NCBI RefSeq assembly: GCF_014640975.1
Contig: NZ_BMHO01000003.1
Location: 9,471-73,470 of the forward strand
Length of the DNA: 64,000 bases
From: Microbacterium faecale
Lineage (GTDB): Bacteria > Actinomycetota > Actinomycetes > Actinomycetales > Microbacteriaceae
Direction: 5' to 3'
Within the stretch, counting starts at the first letter, position 1. Each line of letters opens with the position of its first letter. The position numbers and the translations under genes are program-made. Under the pieces are notes generated by a model. It made no database searches. It saw only the letters and a list, made by a program, of their open reading frames with translations, and was not told where the DNA came from. This document shows positions 1-9,240 of this stretch, piece after piece.

Positions 1-496
1 CCCCGAGGAGCGCAAGTCACAGGGGCTGCTGCTCGGCGAACCGATCTTCAAGAACGTGACTCTGTCGTCCTTCCAGGAGATCGCGCACGCCGGTTGGCTC
101 GACGAGTCGGCCGAGCGCACCGTGGCGGACGAGCAGATCGACGCACTGGAGCTGCGCCCGGCTGACTCCACTCGCGCCGCGGGAACCCTGTCCGGCGGCA
201 ATCAGCAGAAGATCCTGCTCGCGCGCTGGCTCGTGCACGGCAGCAGCATCCTCCTCCTCGACGAACCGACGCGCGGCGTCGACGTCGGCGCCAGGGCCGA
301 GATCTACGCTCTGATCCGTAGCCTCGCCGACGCCGGCAACGCCATCGTCGTCGTCTCGAGTGAACTCGAGGAAGTCCTCGGTCTCGCGGACACCGTGCTC
401 GTCATCGGCGACGGGCAACTCCTCTCCACAATCGACGCATCCGAGATCGACGAGCACGGCGTGCTCGATCTCGTCATGAAAGGAACCGCAGCGTGA
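1..496 (+). CDS. Sugar ABC transporter ATP-binding protein, C-terminal part (5' end outside window)
   Basis: The reading frame is open from base 2, so this is the 3' part of a gene that begins upstream. It shows the ABC signature LSGGNQQK, followed by the Walker B stretch LLLDEPTRGVDVGA and a switch region ending in SSELEE. This is the second nucleotide-binding half of the RbsA/XylG/MglA type of duplicated ATPase, which powers import of ribose, xylose or related sugars. The leading residues PEERKSQG match the conserved PE(D/E)RK segment of that half. Its stop codon overlaps the next gene by 4 bp (GTGA), so the two are translationally coupled. The substrate cannot be told without the missing binding protein. 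Confidence 0.9.
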   Translation, partial: PEERKSQGLLLGEPIFKNVTLSSFQEIAHAGWLDESAERTVADEQIDALELRPADSTRAAGTLSGGNQQKILLARWLVHGSSILLLDEPTRGVDVGARAEIYALIRSLADAGNAIVVVSSELEEVLGLADTVLVIGDGQLLSTIDASEIDEHGVLDLVMKGTAA

Positions 497-1497
497 GCAC
501 GCAGACAACCGAACCGACTCAGGCCCCGTCCGCGTTGCGCCGCTTCTTCAGCGGCGGCGTGGGCCGCAACGCTGGTCTCGTCCTCGCGCTCATCGTCCTC
601 TTCGTCGTCGGCGCGATCACCGGCGGCGAGAACTTCGCGAACTTCGACAACATGCTCGTTGTGCTGCGTCAGGCGTCGGTGCTGGGCGTCGTCGCCGTCG
701 GAATGACCTTCGTGATCCTCACGGCGGGCATCGACCTGTCGGTCGGGGCGGTGCTGGCGCTCGCGTCAGTCGTCGCGACGATCGCCGCGGTGCAGGACAT
801 CGTCGCGCAGTCGCACTGGATCGTCATGGTCGTCCTCGCCCTTGCGACGGGCGCGGCTGCGGGCCTCGTGAACGGCGTCGTGATCGCCTATGGCAAGGTC
901 GTCGCCTTCATTGCGACCCTCGCGATGATGGTCGGCGCGCGCGGGCTGGCCGAGGTCATCTCCGACAACGGCACGCTCATCATCCGCGACCAGGACTTCG
1001 TTCGCGCGATGAACGTCGACATCCTTGGTGTCGACCTCTCGATCTGGATCTTCGCTCTCGTCGCGGTCGCCGGCTGGGTCGTGCTGAACCGCACCACCTT
1101 CGGGCGCCGCACCATCGCGATCGGCGGCAACCTCGAAGCCGCGCGCCTCAGCGGCATCAAGGTGAAGCGTCACACGATGTGGATCTACACGATCGCCGGC
1201 CTGTGCGTCGGCATCGGCACGGTGCTGATGATCGCCCGCACGACGGCCGGCACCTCGACGCACGGAACCCTGCTCGAGCTCGACGCGATCGCTGCGGTCG
1301 TCGTGGGCGGCACGCTGCTGTCCGGCGGACGCGGCACCATGGTCGGCACCGTCTTCGGCGTGCTGATCTTCTCGCTGCTGACCAACGTGTTCGTGCAGAA
1401 CAATCTGCCGTCGTCGACGCAGTCCGTAGTGAAGGGCATCATCATCGTCGTCGCCGTTCTGCTACAGCAGCGCTTCGCCTCCCGCCCCGGCAGGTGA
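493..1497 (+). CDS. Sugar ABC transporter permease (RbsC family)
   Basis: A 334-aa polytopic membrane protein of the BPD_transp_2 (RbsC/XylH) family, the usual length for this family. After a short cytoplasmic N-terminus it has about eight to ten hydrophobic segments. It carries the family-typical stretches GMTFVILTAGIDLSVG (residues about 74-89) and GGTLLSGGRGTMVGT (about 272-286). The GTG start is preceded by AAAGGA and overlaps the ATPase stop, so both belong to one operon. It forms the translocation pore for the sugar imported by the upstream ATPase. The exact substrate is unknown. Confidence 0.92.
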   Translation: MSTQTTEPTQAPSALRRFFSGGVGRNAGLVLALIVLFVVGAITGGENFANFDNMLVVLRQASVLGVVAVGMTFVILTAGIDLSVGAVLALASVVATIAAVQDIVAQSHWIVMVVLALATGAAAGLVNGVVIAYGKVVAFIATLAMMVGARGLAEVISDNGTLIIRDQDFVRAMNVDILGVDLSIWIFALVAVAGWVVLNRTTFGRRTIAIGGNLEAARLSGIKVKRHTMWIYTIAGLCVGIGTVLMIARTTAGTSTHGTLLELDAIAAVVVGGTLLSGGRGTMVGTVFGVLIFSLLTNVFVQNNLPSSTQSVVKGIIIVVAVLLQQRFASRPGR

Positions 1498-1569
1498 TTC
1501 ACACCCTCATCGACAAGACTGCGGGGGCGGGCGCTCAGCGCGCGGAACGAAAGTCAGGGAGGGTGCGCA

Positions 1570-2751
1570 GTGCCTGAGGTGTCAACGAACGGCCGCGGAT
1601 CCGTATCCGAGATCTTCCAGTTGCTGCGAGACGGCAGCCCGCACACCCGGGCCGAGCTCGCGAAGCACACGGGCCTCGCCCGGTCGACCGTTGCCGCGCG
1701 CGTCGACCTGCTGATGCGGATGGGACTGATCGCACCGGTAGCCGACGGCGCCTCGACGGGCGGTCGGCCGCCGTCACGCTTCGCGCTCAACCCCGCCGCG
1801 AAGATCGTCGTAGCCGCGGATCTCGGCGCATCGCACGCGACCATCGTCCTGACCGACCTCGGCGGGACGATCCTCACGGAGTACAGCGAGCCGCTGCCGA
1901 TCGCGGCAGGGCCGGACCGGATCCTCGCGTGGGTGGTCGACGGCGCCCGCCGCCTGCTCGGTGAACTCGGTCGCTTCGAAGCCGACATCGCCGCCATCGG
2001 AATCGGGCTCCCCGGCCCGGTCGAGTTCCCGACGGGCCGCCCCGTCAACCCGCCGATCATGCCGGGGTGGAACAACGTCAACGTCCGCGGATGGCTCCGC
2101 GAGCACCTCGACGTGCCGGTGCTCGTCGACAACGACGTCAACATCTCCGCCCTCGGCGAGCGCACCGTCGCGTGGCCCGACGTCGATCACCTCATGTTCA
2201 TCAAGGTTGCGACGGGAATCGGGTGCGGGATCGTGTCCGACGGGCGCCTCCAGCGCGGCGCACGCGGCAGCGCGGGCGACATTGGCCACGTGCGCGTCTC
2301 TCGCGGCTCGGATGTCGCGTGCGCGTGCGGCAACACCGGTTGCCTCGAGGCTCTGGCGTCCGGCTCCGCGATCGCGCGCGACCTCCGCGCGCAGGGATAC
2401 GACGCGGCCGATGCTTCCGACGTCGTCGACCTCGTCCGCCAGGGCGACCTCACCGCGATCCAGGCCGTGAGACAGGCGGGCCGCGACATCGGCGAGGTCC
2501 TTGCGACGTCGGTCAGCCTGCTGAACCCGTCGGTCATCGCGATCGGCGGATCCATGTCCCGTGCCGGTGAGCACCTCATCGCCGGCGTGCGCGAGGTGGT
2601 TTACGCGCGGTCCATGCCGCTCGCGACCGAACGTCTCGCGATCGCGCAGTCGGCCGCGGGGGCGCAGGCTCCGATCATCGGTGCGAGCATGCTCGCGGTC
2701 GAGCACGCCCTCTCCCCGGAGGGGGTCGCCGACGCGTTCGTCGTCGCCTGA
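1570..2751 (+). CDS. ROK family transcriptional regulator
   Basis: A 393-aa protein with an N-terminal winged helix (about residues 8-65: a TRAELAKHTGLARSTV recognition region) joined to a sugar-kinase-like ROK domain. The ROK domain starts with the ATP-fold motif ADLGASHATIVLTD and contains the zinc-binding motif CACGNTGCLE. This NagC/XylR-like layout marks a sugar-responsive repressor rather than a simple kinase. The GTG start has GGGAGG just upstream. It follows the importer genes by 72 bp on the same strand and probably regulates them (inference from context). A small hairpin with four Ts follows its stop. Confidence 0.9.
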   Translation: MPEVSTNGRGSVSEIFQLLRDGSPHTRAELAKHTGLARSTVAARVDLLMRMGLIAPVADGASTGGRPPSRFALNPAAKIVVAADLGASHATIVLTDLGGTILTEYSEPLPIAAGPDRILAWVVDGARRLLGELGRFEADIAAIGIGLPGPVEFPTGRPVNPPIMPGWNNVNVRGWLREHLDVPVLVDNDVNISALGERTVAWPDVDHLMFIKVATGIGCGIVSDGRLQRGARGSAGDIGHVRVSRGSDVACACGNTGCLEALASGSAIARDLRAQGYDAADASDVVDLVRQGDLTAIQAVRQAGRDIGEVLATSVSLLNPSVIAIGGSMSRAGEHLIAGVREVVYARSMPLATERLAIAQSAAGAQAPIIGASMLAVEHALSPEGVADAFVVA

Positions 2752-2769
2752 CGTGGACGTGGCCGAGCG

Positions 2770-2789
2770 GTCCTGAGCGGAGGACTTTT
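2770..2789 (+). terminator. Small rho-independent terminator after the ROK gene
   Basis: GTCCT, a 6-nt loop and AGGAC are followed directly by TTTT. It lies 18 bp past the ROK stop in the gap between convergent genes. The stem is only 5 bp, so strength is uncertain. The surrounding 90 bp contain several degenerate GAGCGG units. Confidence 0.45.
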
Positions 2790-2847
2790 GGCCGAGCAGA
2801 GGACTCCCTGAGCGGATGAGGGCGCCTCTCGCCCAGCAGTCATTCGC

Positions 2848-4098
2848 TCAGCGCGCGAGGATCGCGGTCACGAGCCCCTCGGCCGTCTCACGCTTGGTGC
2901 CCGCGACGTCGGCCACGATTCCCATCTCATCGACGACGAGAAGGTGGTTGTCGTCGCGCTCGAAACCGCGATCCCACCCGACCTCGTTGGCCGCGAGCAG
3001 GTCGCACCCCTTGCGCTCGCGCTTCGCGAAGGCGCGCTCGGCAAGCGTCTTCTCGCCCGGGGTCTCGGCCGCGAAGCCGACGATCGTCTGGCCCTCGCGC
3101 CGCGACGCCGCGATCTCCGCGAGGATGTCCGGCGTCTCGACGAGCTCGATGCTCAGCGCCCCGCCCGTGTCTTCCTTGCGCATCTTGTCCTGCGCGACGT
3201 CCGCCGCGCGATAGTCGCTCACCGCCGCCGCCATCACAACCACGTCGTGCTGGTCGGCTTCCTCCCGCACGACATCCCGCAGCTCCTCGGTGCTGCTGGC
3301 CGTGAGGATCCGGATGCCGGATTCGTGTGACGCATACGACCCTTCGGCCGCACCGGGAAGGGTCTCGGGCGTCATACGAACGAGGCCCGGATCCATGTTG
3401 ACCGCGACGAGCGTCACGTCGGCACCGCGGGCGGCGGCCGCACGGGCGACCTCGAGGCCCTGGCGCCCGCTCGAACGGTTGCCGATGTAACGCACCGGAT
3501 CCAGCGGTTCGCGGGTGCCGCCCGCCGTCACCAGCCAGCGCGTACCGGCCGCGGCGGCGCTGCCGGGGGCGCCCTGCTCGAGCTCGCGGCGGATGGCGGC
3601 GTAGATGTCCTCGGGCTCGGACACGCGGCCCGGGCCGCTGTCGCCTCCCGTGAGCTCCCCGGAGACAGGTCCGATCATGTGGACGCCGCGCGAGGTCAGG
3701 GTGTCGATGTTCGCCTGGGTCGCGGGGTGGCGCCACATCTCGGTGTGCATCGCTGGGGCGATGAGCACGGGTGCCGTCGTGGCGAGCAGCGTCGTGCCGA
3801 GCAAGTCGTCAGCCAACCCGGCGGCCATCTTGGCAATCGTGTTTGCGGTCGCCGGTGCGACGACGACGAGGTCAGCCTGCTGGCCCAGCGCCACGTGGCG
3901 CACCTGGGCGACGTCGTCGTGCACCGAGGTGGTGACGGTGTTGCGGCTGATCGCCTCCCACGTGGGCATCCCGACGAATCGCAGCGCGTCGTCGGTCGGC
4001 ACGACGTGCACATCGTGTCCGTCCTTCACGAGCAGCCGGACGAGCTGCACGGTCTTGTACGCGGCGATGCCGCCGGTCACGCCCACGACGATGAACAT
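2848..4098 (-). CDS. coaBC: Bifunctional phosphopantothenoylcysteine decarboxylase / phosphopantothenate-cysteine ligase
   Basis: A 416-aa protein covering both CoaBC steps of coenzyme A synthesis: ligation of cysteine to 4'-phosphopantothenate and decarboxylation to 4'-phosphopantetheine. The N-terminal flavoprotein half starts GVTGGIAAYKT and has the PAMHTEMW substrate region. The CoaB half begins near residue 185 with TAGGTREPLDPVRYIGNRSSG and includes the AAVSDYR motif and the KxKK-like DKMRKED segment. Length is normal for the fusion enzyme. It is divergent from the NRDE gene with only 43 bp between the starts. An AGGA sits 7 nt before the ATG. Confidence 0.96.
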   Translation of the reverse strand: MFIVVGVTGGIAAYKTVQLVRLLVKDGHDVHVVPTDDALRFVGMPTWEAISRNTVTTSVHDDVAQVRHVALGQQADLVVVAPATANTIAKMAAGLADDLLGTTLLATTAPVLIAPAMHTEMWRHPATQANIDTLTSRGVHMIGPVSGELTGGDSGPGRVSEPEDIYAAIRRELEQGAPGSAAAAGTRWLVTAGGTREPLDPVRYIGNRSSGRQGLEVARAAAARGADVTLVAVNMDPGLVRMTPETLPGAAEGSYASHESGIRILTASSTEELRDVVREEADQHDVVVMAAAVSDYRAADVAQDKMRKEDTGGALSIELVETPDILAEIAASRREGQTIVGFAAETPGEKTLAERAFAKRERKGCDLLAANEVGWDRGFERDDNHLLVVDEMGIVADVAGTKRETAEGLVTAILAR

Positions 4099-4141
4099 GG
4101 ACCCATCCTGTCATTCCTGGCGAGCCGATAGGTTGGGAGGC

Positions 4142-4924
4142 GTGTGCACCGTCGTCGTCCGCGTTCCCTCTACCGGTTCCTCCGAGCCCGTGTCGTTCCT
4201 CGCGGTGCGCGACGAAGACCCCTCCCGCTCCTGGGATCCGCTTGGCGCCTGGTGGCCCGAGCGCCCCGATGTCGTCGGCGTGCGCGATCAGCGCACCGGC
4301 GGCGCGTGGCTCGCGGCGGAACCGGACGCCGGACGCCTCGCCGTCGTGCTGAACCGTGAGGGAACCCCCGATCTCCCGGAGGAGCAGATCCTCTCGCGCG
4401 GACGACTGCCCTTCGACGCTCTCGCGCAGGACCCGTCGGGGCGCCCGCTCCGAGAGCTCGACGCCCACGAACTCGCCGCACTCGACGCGATGCCCTTTGA
4501 CGGGGTGAAGCGGATGCGCGGGTTCAACGTCGTCAAGATCGCCGCCGGTGCGGCCGCCGTCACGTCGTGGGACGGATCCGCGTTAAGGACCGAGACCCTC
4601 GCGCCCGGAACCCATATGGTTGCGCACAACGACGTCGACGACCCGCGCACGCCGCGCATCGCCGCCTGGCGGGAGACATTCGCGGACGCACCGTTCGAGG
4701 AGTGGCCGGACGTCCTCGCGCGCACCGCCGAGGTCGACCCCGGCGACGCCCGCGCGATCGTCCGCGACAACCGCCCGCACGGATATCCCACGCTCTCGAC
4801 GATCGCGTGCACCGCGCGGGTATGGCCGGACCGCGCGGAAGTGCGCTACGCCGAGCTCGACCAGCCGGGCGCATGGTCGCCGCTGCGCTTCGCACCGGCT
4901 CACGGGCCGGCGCACCACCGCTGA
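4142..4924 (+). CDS. NRDE family (TANGO2-like) protein
   Basis: A 260-aa protein. I start it at GTG 4142 because this gives an N-terminus of Met-Cys-Thr-Val-Val, and the family (PF05742, Ntn-hydrolase-like) requires Cys at position 2. The eponymous NRDE is represented by AVRDED at about residues 20-25, and a second family motif LNREGTPD follows. The biochemical role of bacterial members is not settled; eukaryotic TANGO2 has been linked to heme and lipid handling. A TAGGTT hexamer lies 7 nt before the start codon. Together with GGGAGG placed too close to act as a ribosome site, this suggests a leaderless mRNA. Confidence 0.75.
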   Translation: MCTVVVRVPSTGSSEPVSFLAVRDEDPSRSWDPLGAWWPERPDVVGVRDQRTGGAWLAAEPDAGRLAVVLNREGTPDLPEEQILSRGRLPFDALAQDPSGRPLRELDAHELAALDAMPFDGVKRMRGFNVVKIAAGAAAVTSWDGSALRTETLAPGTHMVAHNDVDDPRTPRIAAWRETFADAPFEEWPDVLARTAEVDPGDARAIVRDNRPHGYPTLSTIACTARVWPDRAEVRYAELDQPGAWSPLRFAPAHGPAHHR

Positions 4925-4985
4925 TTCGTCAGCCCCGCGCGCATGCCACGATAGGGGGACGCATCCCATCCCGACAGGAGTCCTC

Positions 4986-6029
4986 ATGCTCACCGTCAAT
5001 GCATACGGCGCGACGTCCGCGACGGATCCCCTCGTTCCACTGACGATCGAGCGGCGCGACGTCGGTCCGCGCGACGTGATGATCGCGATCCGCTATTCCG
5101 GCATCTGCCACAGCGACATCCACACGGTCCGCGAGGAGTGGGGGAAGATCACCTTCCCGCAGGTGGTCGGCCACGAGATCGTCGGCGAGGTCATCGAGAC
5201 CGGCGCGGAGGTTACGAAGCATGCGGTCGGTGACCGGGTCGGCGTGGGCTGCATGGTGAACTCGTGCCGGGAGTGCGACGAATGCCTGGCCGGTGACGAG
5301 CACATGTGCGCGAACGGCAACGTCGGCACGTACAACTCCACCGATGTCGACGGCACGACCACGCAGGGCGGGTACGCCACCCACGTCGTGGTCGATCAGG
5401 ACTTCGTGCTGGCCGTCCCGGAGGCGATCCCCTACGACAGGGCCGCTCCCCTGCTGTGCGCGGGCATCACGACGTACTCGCCGCTGGCGCGCTGGGGCGC
5501 GGGACCGGGAAGGAAGGTCGCCGTCGTCGGGCTCGGCGGACTCGGTCACATGGCCGTGAAGATCGCCGTCGCGATGGGAGCCGAGGTCACGACGATCTCC
5601 CGCACCGACGCGAAGAAGGCGGACGCGCTCTCCTTCGGCGCGGCGCGGCACGTCGCCACGAACGAGGACGGCGCACTGCGCGCGCTCACGCGCACCTTCG
5701 ACCTCATCATCAACACAATCAGCGCGCCGTACGACGTCAACGCCTACCTGCGCACGCTGAGGCCGCACGGCGCGCTCGTGAACGTCGGGCTGCCTCCCGA
5801 GCCGCTCGCGCTGCGGGTCGGATCCCTGATCGGCGGCGGCAAGTCGTTCGCGGGCTCGAACATCGGGTCGATCCGCGAGACGCAGGCGATGCTCGAGTTC
5901 TGCGCCGAGCACGGCATTGCCCCCGAGACCGAGCTGATCACCGCCGACCAGATCAACGAGGCGTACGACCGCACGGTCGCGGGAGACGTGCGCTACCGGT
6001 TCGTCATCGACGCGGCGACGCTCGCGTAG
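4986..6029 (+). CDS. Zinc-dependent NAD(P) alcohol dehydrogenase (cinnamyl-alcohol-dehydrogenase-like)
   Basis: A 347-aa medium-chain dehydrogenase/reductase. Catalytic zinc ligands are visible in GICHSDIH and GHEIVGEV, and the structural zinc cluster in SCRECDECLAGDEHMC. The Rossmann motif is GLGGLGHMAVK (about residues 180-190). It resembles the YahK/AdhC group that reduces aldehydes with NADPH. I start at ATG 4986, with ACAGGAG 6 nt upstream; the frame is open further upstream but without homology. Its 3' end runs 37 bp into the end of the convergent lytic transglycosylase gene. Substrate unknown. Confidence 0.9.
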   Translation: MLTVNAYGATSATDPLVPLTIERRDVGPRDVMIAIRYSGICHSDIHTVREEWGKITFPQVVGHEIVGEVIETGAEVTKHAVGDRVGVGCMVNSCRECDECLAGDEHMCANGNVGTYNSTDVDGTTTQGGYATHVVVDQDFVLAVPEAIPYDRAAPLLCAGITTYSPLARWGAGPGRKVAVVGLGGLGHMAVKIAVAMGAEVTTISRTDAKKADALSFGAARHVATNEDGALRALTRTFDLIINTISAPYDVNAYLRTLRPHGALVNVGLPPEPLALRVGSLIGGGKSFAGSNIGSIRETQAMLEFCAEHGIAPETELITADQINEAYDRTVAGDVRYRFVIDAATLA

Positions 6030-6748
6030 CGTTCGGCCGCCGACGCCACGCGCACCTGGTAGTCGAACACGTCGTTGTAGGAGCGGATCGCACGCACCCA
6101 CGTCTCCTCTGAGGTGAGGGAGCCGTCGAGCCGGCAGAGGTAGCGCGCCGCCGTCGCGGCGGCGTCGTCGATGCTGTGCGGATCCGCGCCGCCGTCCCCG
6201 GCGGTGTCGACGCCCCAGATCGACCACGTCTCGGGGATGAACTGCAGAGGGCCGACGGCGCGGTCCCATTGCGTGTCGCCGTCGAGCGCGCCGCCGTCGG
6301 TGTCGGGGATCCGCATGGTCTCGTTCGTGCCGTCGAGCGGGATGCCGCGGATCTCGGGGCGCGCGACGCCGTCGGCGTCGATGGATCCGCCCTGCAGGGT
6401 GCCGTGATGGCTCTCGACCCAGCCGATCCCGGCGAGGGTGTTCCACCCGACCTCGCAGCCGAGTTCCCCGCGGGCGTACGCGTCTGCCGCGACGTACGCG
6501 ACGAGAGCGCGTTCGGGGATCCCCGTCTCGTCCGCGACCGCGGTGATCCATGCGTCGTCGTCGGGAGCGGCGACGGGGGTCGCCGAGGTCTCCTGGGGGA
6601 CGCGATCGGCCGCCTCGTCACCGAGGGACGGAGCCTCGAACGAGATCGAGGAGATGATCGCGGTCACGCCGATGACCCCGACCGCACCGACCGCCGCGAT
6701 CAGGGCCAGGCCGCCGACCACGATGCCCGCCGTCTTCTTCGCTCCCAC
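5993..6748 (-). CDS. Lytic murein transglycosylase (MltB-like SLT domain), membrane-anchored
   Basis: A 251-aa protein with one N-terminal transmembrane or signal segment (about residues 8-33), a Ser/Pro/Asp-rich linker, and a C-terminal soluble-transglycosylase domain. The likely catalytic Glu is in GIGWVESHHGTLQGG and the substrate-groove motif is VGPLQFIPETW. Enzymes of this kind cleave the MurNAc-GlcNAc bond of peptidoglycan outside the cytoplasm. Two cysteines in the domain (about 98 and 205) could pair after export. The gene ends inside the end of the convergent alcohol dehydrogenase gene. Confidence 0.85.
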   Translation of the reverse strand: MGAKKTAGIVVGGLALIAAVGAVGVIGVTAIISSISFEAPSLGDEAADRVPQETSATPVAAPDDDAWITAVADETGIPERALVAYVAADAYARGELGCEVGWNTLAGIGWVESHHGTLQGGSIDADGVARPEIRGIPLDGTNETMRIPDTDGGALDGDTQWDRAVGPLQFIPETWSIWGVDTAGDGGADPHSIDDAAATAARYLCRLDGSLTSEETWVRAIRSYNDVFDYQVRVASAAERYASVAASMTNR

Positions 6749-6794
6749 GCGAGCTATTGTCGCCGACGGTTCATATGAGGCGACTGGCGGCGCG

Positions 6795-7631
6795 TCACAT
6801 CTCCTCGTGCGTGTTCGGGTCGCCGTCCCAGAGACGGCCGCGCTCGAGCGCCGAGATGCGCGCGACCTCGTCGTCCGTCAGCGTGAAGCCGAACACGTCG
6901 GCGTTCTCCCGCTGGCGATCGGCGTGCGCCGACTTCGGGATCGGCGTGGATCCGTTCTGCACGTGCCAGCGCACCACGATCTGCGTCGGGGTGACGCCGT
7001 GCGCCGCTGCGACCTCGGTGATCGTCGTCTCCGACAACAGCTCGGTGCGCCGTGCGAGCGGGCTCCAGCTCTCGGTGCGGATCCCGTGCGTCTCGTGGAA
7101 CGCCCGGAGTGCGGTCTGCGGGAAGTAGGGGTGCATCTCGACCTGGTTGACAGCGGGGATCGCGCCCGTCTCCTCGATCAGGCGGTCGAGCATCGCCTCG
7201 GTGAAGTTCGACACCCCGACGGAGCGGATGAGGCCGTCGTCCTGGAGCCGAAGCATGCCGCGGAACGTGTCGACGTAGCGGTCCACGCTCGGGTTCGGCC
7301 AGTGGATGAGGTGGAGGTCGAGACGATCGAGCCCGAGCGTCGCCAGCGAATCGCGCGTCGACGCGATCGCCTCGTCGTACCCGTGGTGCCGGCCGGGGAT
7401 CTTCGACGTGACGATGACCTCGTCCCGCCCGACGCCGCTGGAGCGCACGGCCTCGCCGACCTCGGCCTCGTTGCCGTAGTTCACGGCTGTGTCGACGACG
7501 CGGTAGCCAGTCTCGATCGCCGACGCGATCGCTGCGATGCCGTCGTCGCCCGTCAGGCGATAGGTTCCGAACCCGACCTCCGCGAACCGGTGGCCGTCAT
7601 TGAGGGTGATCTGGGGGATGTCGATCGTCAT
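6795..7631 (-). CDS. Aldo/keto reductase
   Basis: A 278-aa AKR-fold oxidoreductase (AKR5-like, 2,5-diketo-D-gluconate reductase type). The catalytic tetrad is visible: Asp and Tyr in RVVDTAVNYGNE, Lys in VTSKIPG, and His in LHLIHWP. The C-terminal NADPH-binding motif is PIPKSAHADRQREN. It reduces aldehydes or ketones with NADPH; substrate unknown. It lies 50 bp downstream of the phosphate transporter gene on the same strand and may be read through from it. Confidence 0.9.
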   Translation of the reverse strand: MTIDIPQITLNDGHRFAEVGFGTYRLTGDDGIAAIASAIETGYRVVDTAVNYGNEAEVGEAVRSSGVGRDEVIVTSKIPGRHHGYDEAIASTRDSLATLGLDRLDLHLIHWPNPSVDRYVDTFRGMLRLQDDGLIRSVGVSNFTEAMLDRLIEETGAIPAVNQVEMHPYFPQTALRAFHETHGIRTESWSPLARRTELLSETTITEVAAAHGVTPTQIVVRWHVQNGSTPIPKSAHADRQRENADVFGFTLTDDEVARISALERGRLWDGDPNTHEEM

Positions 7632-7681
7632 CGCGGGTTCCTTCCTCTGCGGATCCCTTCGACTCTAACTGGACCGCGGGG

Positions 7682-9100
7682 TCAGGCGACCGCGCTGAGG
7701 ACGAGGTAACCGACCGATCCGACGGCGGCCGCCGCGGGAAGCGTGAGGACCCATGCCAGCGCGATCGGCCGCATCAGGCGCCAGTTGGCCGCCTTGTTCA
7801 CGAGCCCGACGCCGAGGACGGCTCCGATGAGGATGTGCGTCGACGACACGGGGAGGCCGAGTACAGACGCGAGCATGACGACGCCCGCCGCGCCGAGTTC
7901 GGCGGAGAACCCGCTCGCGGGGTGGATCTCGGTGATCCGCTTACCGACCGTCGACACGACCCGACGTCCGATGTACCAGAGTCCGGCCAACAGGGCGATG
8001 CCGAACGTGATGAGGATCGGCAGCGGAACGGCCGCCGATTCGCCGACCCGGCCCGTGCGGAACACGTCGAGCACCGCGGCGAAGGGTCCGACGGCGTTGG
8101 CGATGTCGTTGGCGCCGTGACTGAACGCGAACACGCTCGCGGTGAAGACCTGCATCCAGGAGAAGAGGATGAAGGCGGCCTTCTTGAATTTCTTCTTCTT
8201 GAGCGACTTCGCGAAGACGTACACGGCCGCCCAGACGGCGATGCCGATCATCGCGATGAGGAACGCGATGACGACGGGATCAACGGCGACTTCGAGGTTC
8301 GACAGTCCCTTCACCAGGAGCATGCCGGCGAGGATGATCGCCGCGACGGCGGCGACGATGGGCACGAGCGTCTGCAACGCGTAGTGCCCCTCCTCACGGT
8401 CGTCCTGCGCGGGGCTCAGAATGAACCGCTTGATCAGCCAGAAGATCCCGAACGCGACGACGCCCCCGAGCAGCGGCGAGAGAACCCAGGAGAGCGCGAT
8501 CTGACCGATCGACTCCCACTGCACCATCTCGAGGCCGCCGAGCCCCGTCTTGAGCCCCATCGTCACCGCGGCGCCGACAATGCCGCCGATGATCGCGTGA
8601 GTGGTCGAGACGGGCCAGCCCATGCGCGTGGCGAGGAAGAGCCACAGCGCCGCGCCGAGGAGCGCCGACATCATAATGTAGACGAGATCGTCCGGGCTCT
8701 GATTGACGACCTGGATGTCGACGATGCCGCTGCGCACCGTGTCGGTGACGGAACCGCCCGCGAGCACGGCGCCGGAGACCTCGAACACGGCGGCGACGAG
8801 AAGTGCCTGCTTCATCGTCAGGGTGCCGGATCCGACGCTCGTGCCGAACGAGTTCGCGACGTCGTTGCCACCGATGTTGAACGCCATGAAGACGCCGAAC
8901 ACGATGGCGGTGATCAGCAGGACACGGTTGGTGCCGTCAGAGACCCACCCGAACGACCACAGCGTGAACGTCACCAGGCAGATCGCCAGCAGCCCGCCGA
9001 AGCCGAGATGCCACCACTTATCCTGCGGGTCCGGTGTTTCGAAGTCTCTGGGGCCCTCGTCGGGGTCGGGTTCCGGCTTCGAGGGGGTGTCGGTCGCCAC
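7682..9100 (-). CDS. pit: Inorganic phosphate transporter, Pit family
   Basis: A 472-aa membrane protein with a soluble acidic N-terminus of about 30 residues and about ten membrane spans. It has both copies of the PiT signature: [16 protein letters not shown] (about residues 76-91) and [14 protein letters not shown] (about 330-343). A large cytoplasmic loop rich in Lys (SLKKKKFKK) separates the halves. Pit proteins import phosphate as metal-phosphate with protons. No phoU-like gene is next to it. The upstream 140 bp hold its promoter, but I cannot place it with confidence. Confidence 0.92.
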   Translation of the reverse strand: MATDTPSKPEPDPDEGPRDFETPDPQDKWWHLGFGGLLAICLVTFTLWSFGWVSDGTNRVLLITAIVFGVFMAFNIGGNDVANSFGTSVGSGTLTMKQALLVAAVFEVSGAVLAGGSVTDTVRSGIVDIQVVNQSPDDLVYIMMSALLGAALWLFLATRMGWPVSTTHAIIGGIVGAAVTMGLKTGLGGLEMVQWESIGQIALSWVLSPLLGGVVAFGIFWLIKRFILSPAQDDREEGHYALQTLVPIVAAVAAIILAGMLLVKGLSNLEVAVDPVVIAFLIAMIGIAVWAAVYVFAKSLKKKKFKKAAFILFSWMQVFTASVFAFSHGANDIANAVGPFAAVLDVFRTGRVGESAAVPLPILITFGIALLAGLWYIGRRVVSTVGKRITEIHPASGFSAELGAAGVVMLASVLGLPVSSTHILIGAVLGVGLVNKAANWRLMRPIALAWVLTLPAAAAVGSVGYLVLSAVA

Positions 9101-9240
9101 CGCTGTTGTCTCCCTGGAGTACGTGGAGGGACGCCCGGCGGACGCCCGGCCACGCGCTCACACCGAGAGGTGAACGAATGACCAACACGAGAGTAACAAC
9201 AGGTGACCGCGAGGCGGTACAGACAGTGGTGCGAGCGTCG

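Noticed and set aside
4929..6551. Minus-strand open frame of about 540 codons
   Set aside because: It lies opposite the alcohol dehydrogenase and in another frame of the transglycosylase; Arg-rich shadow without motifs.
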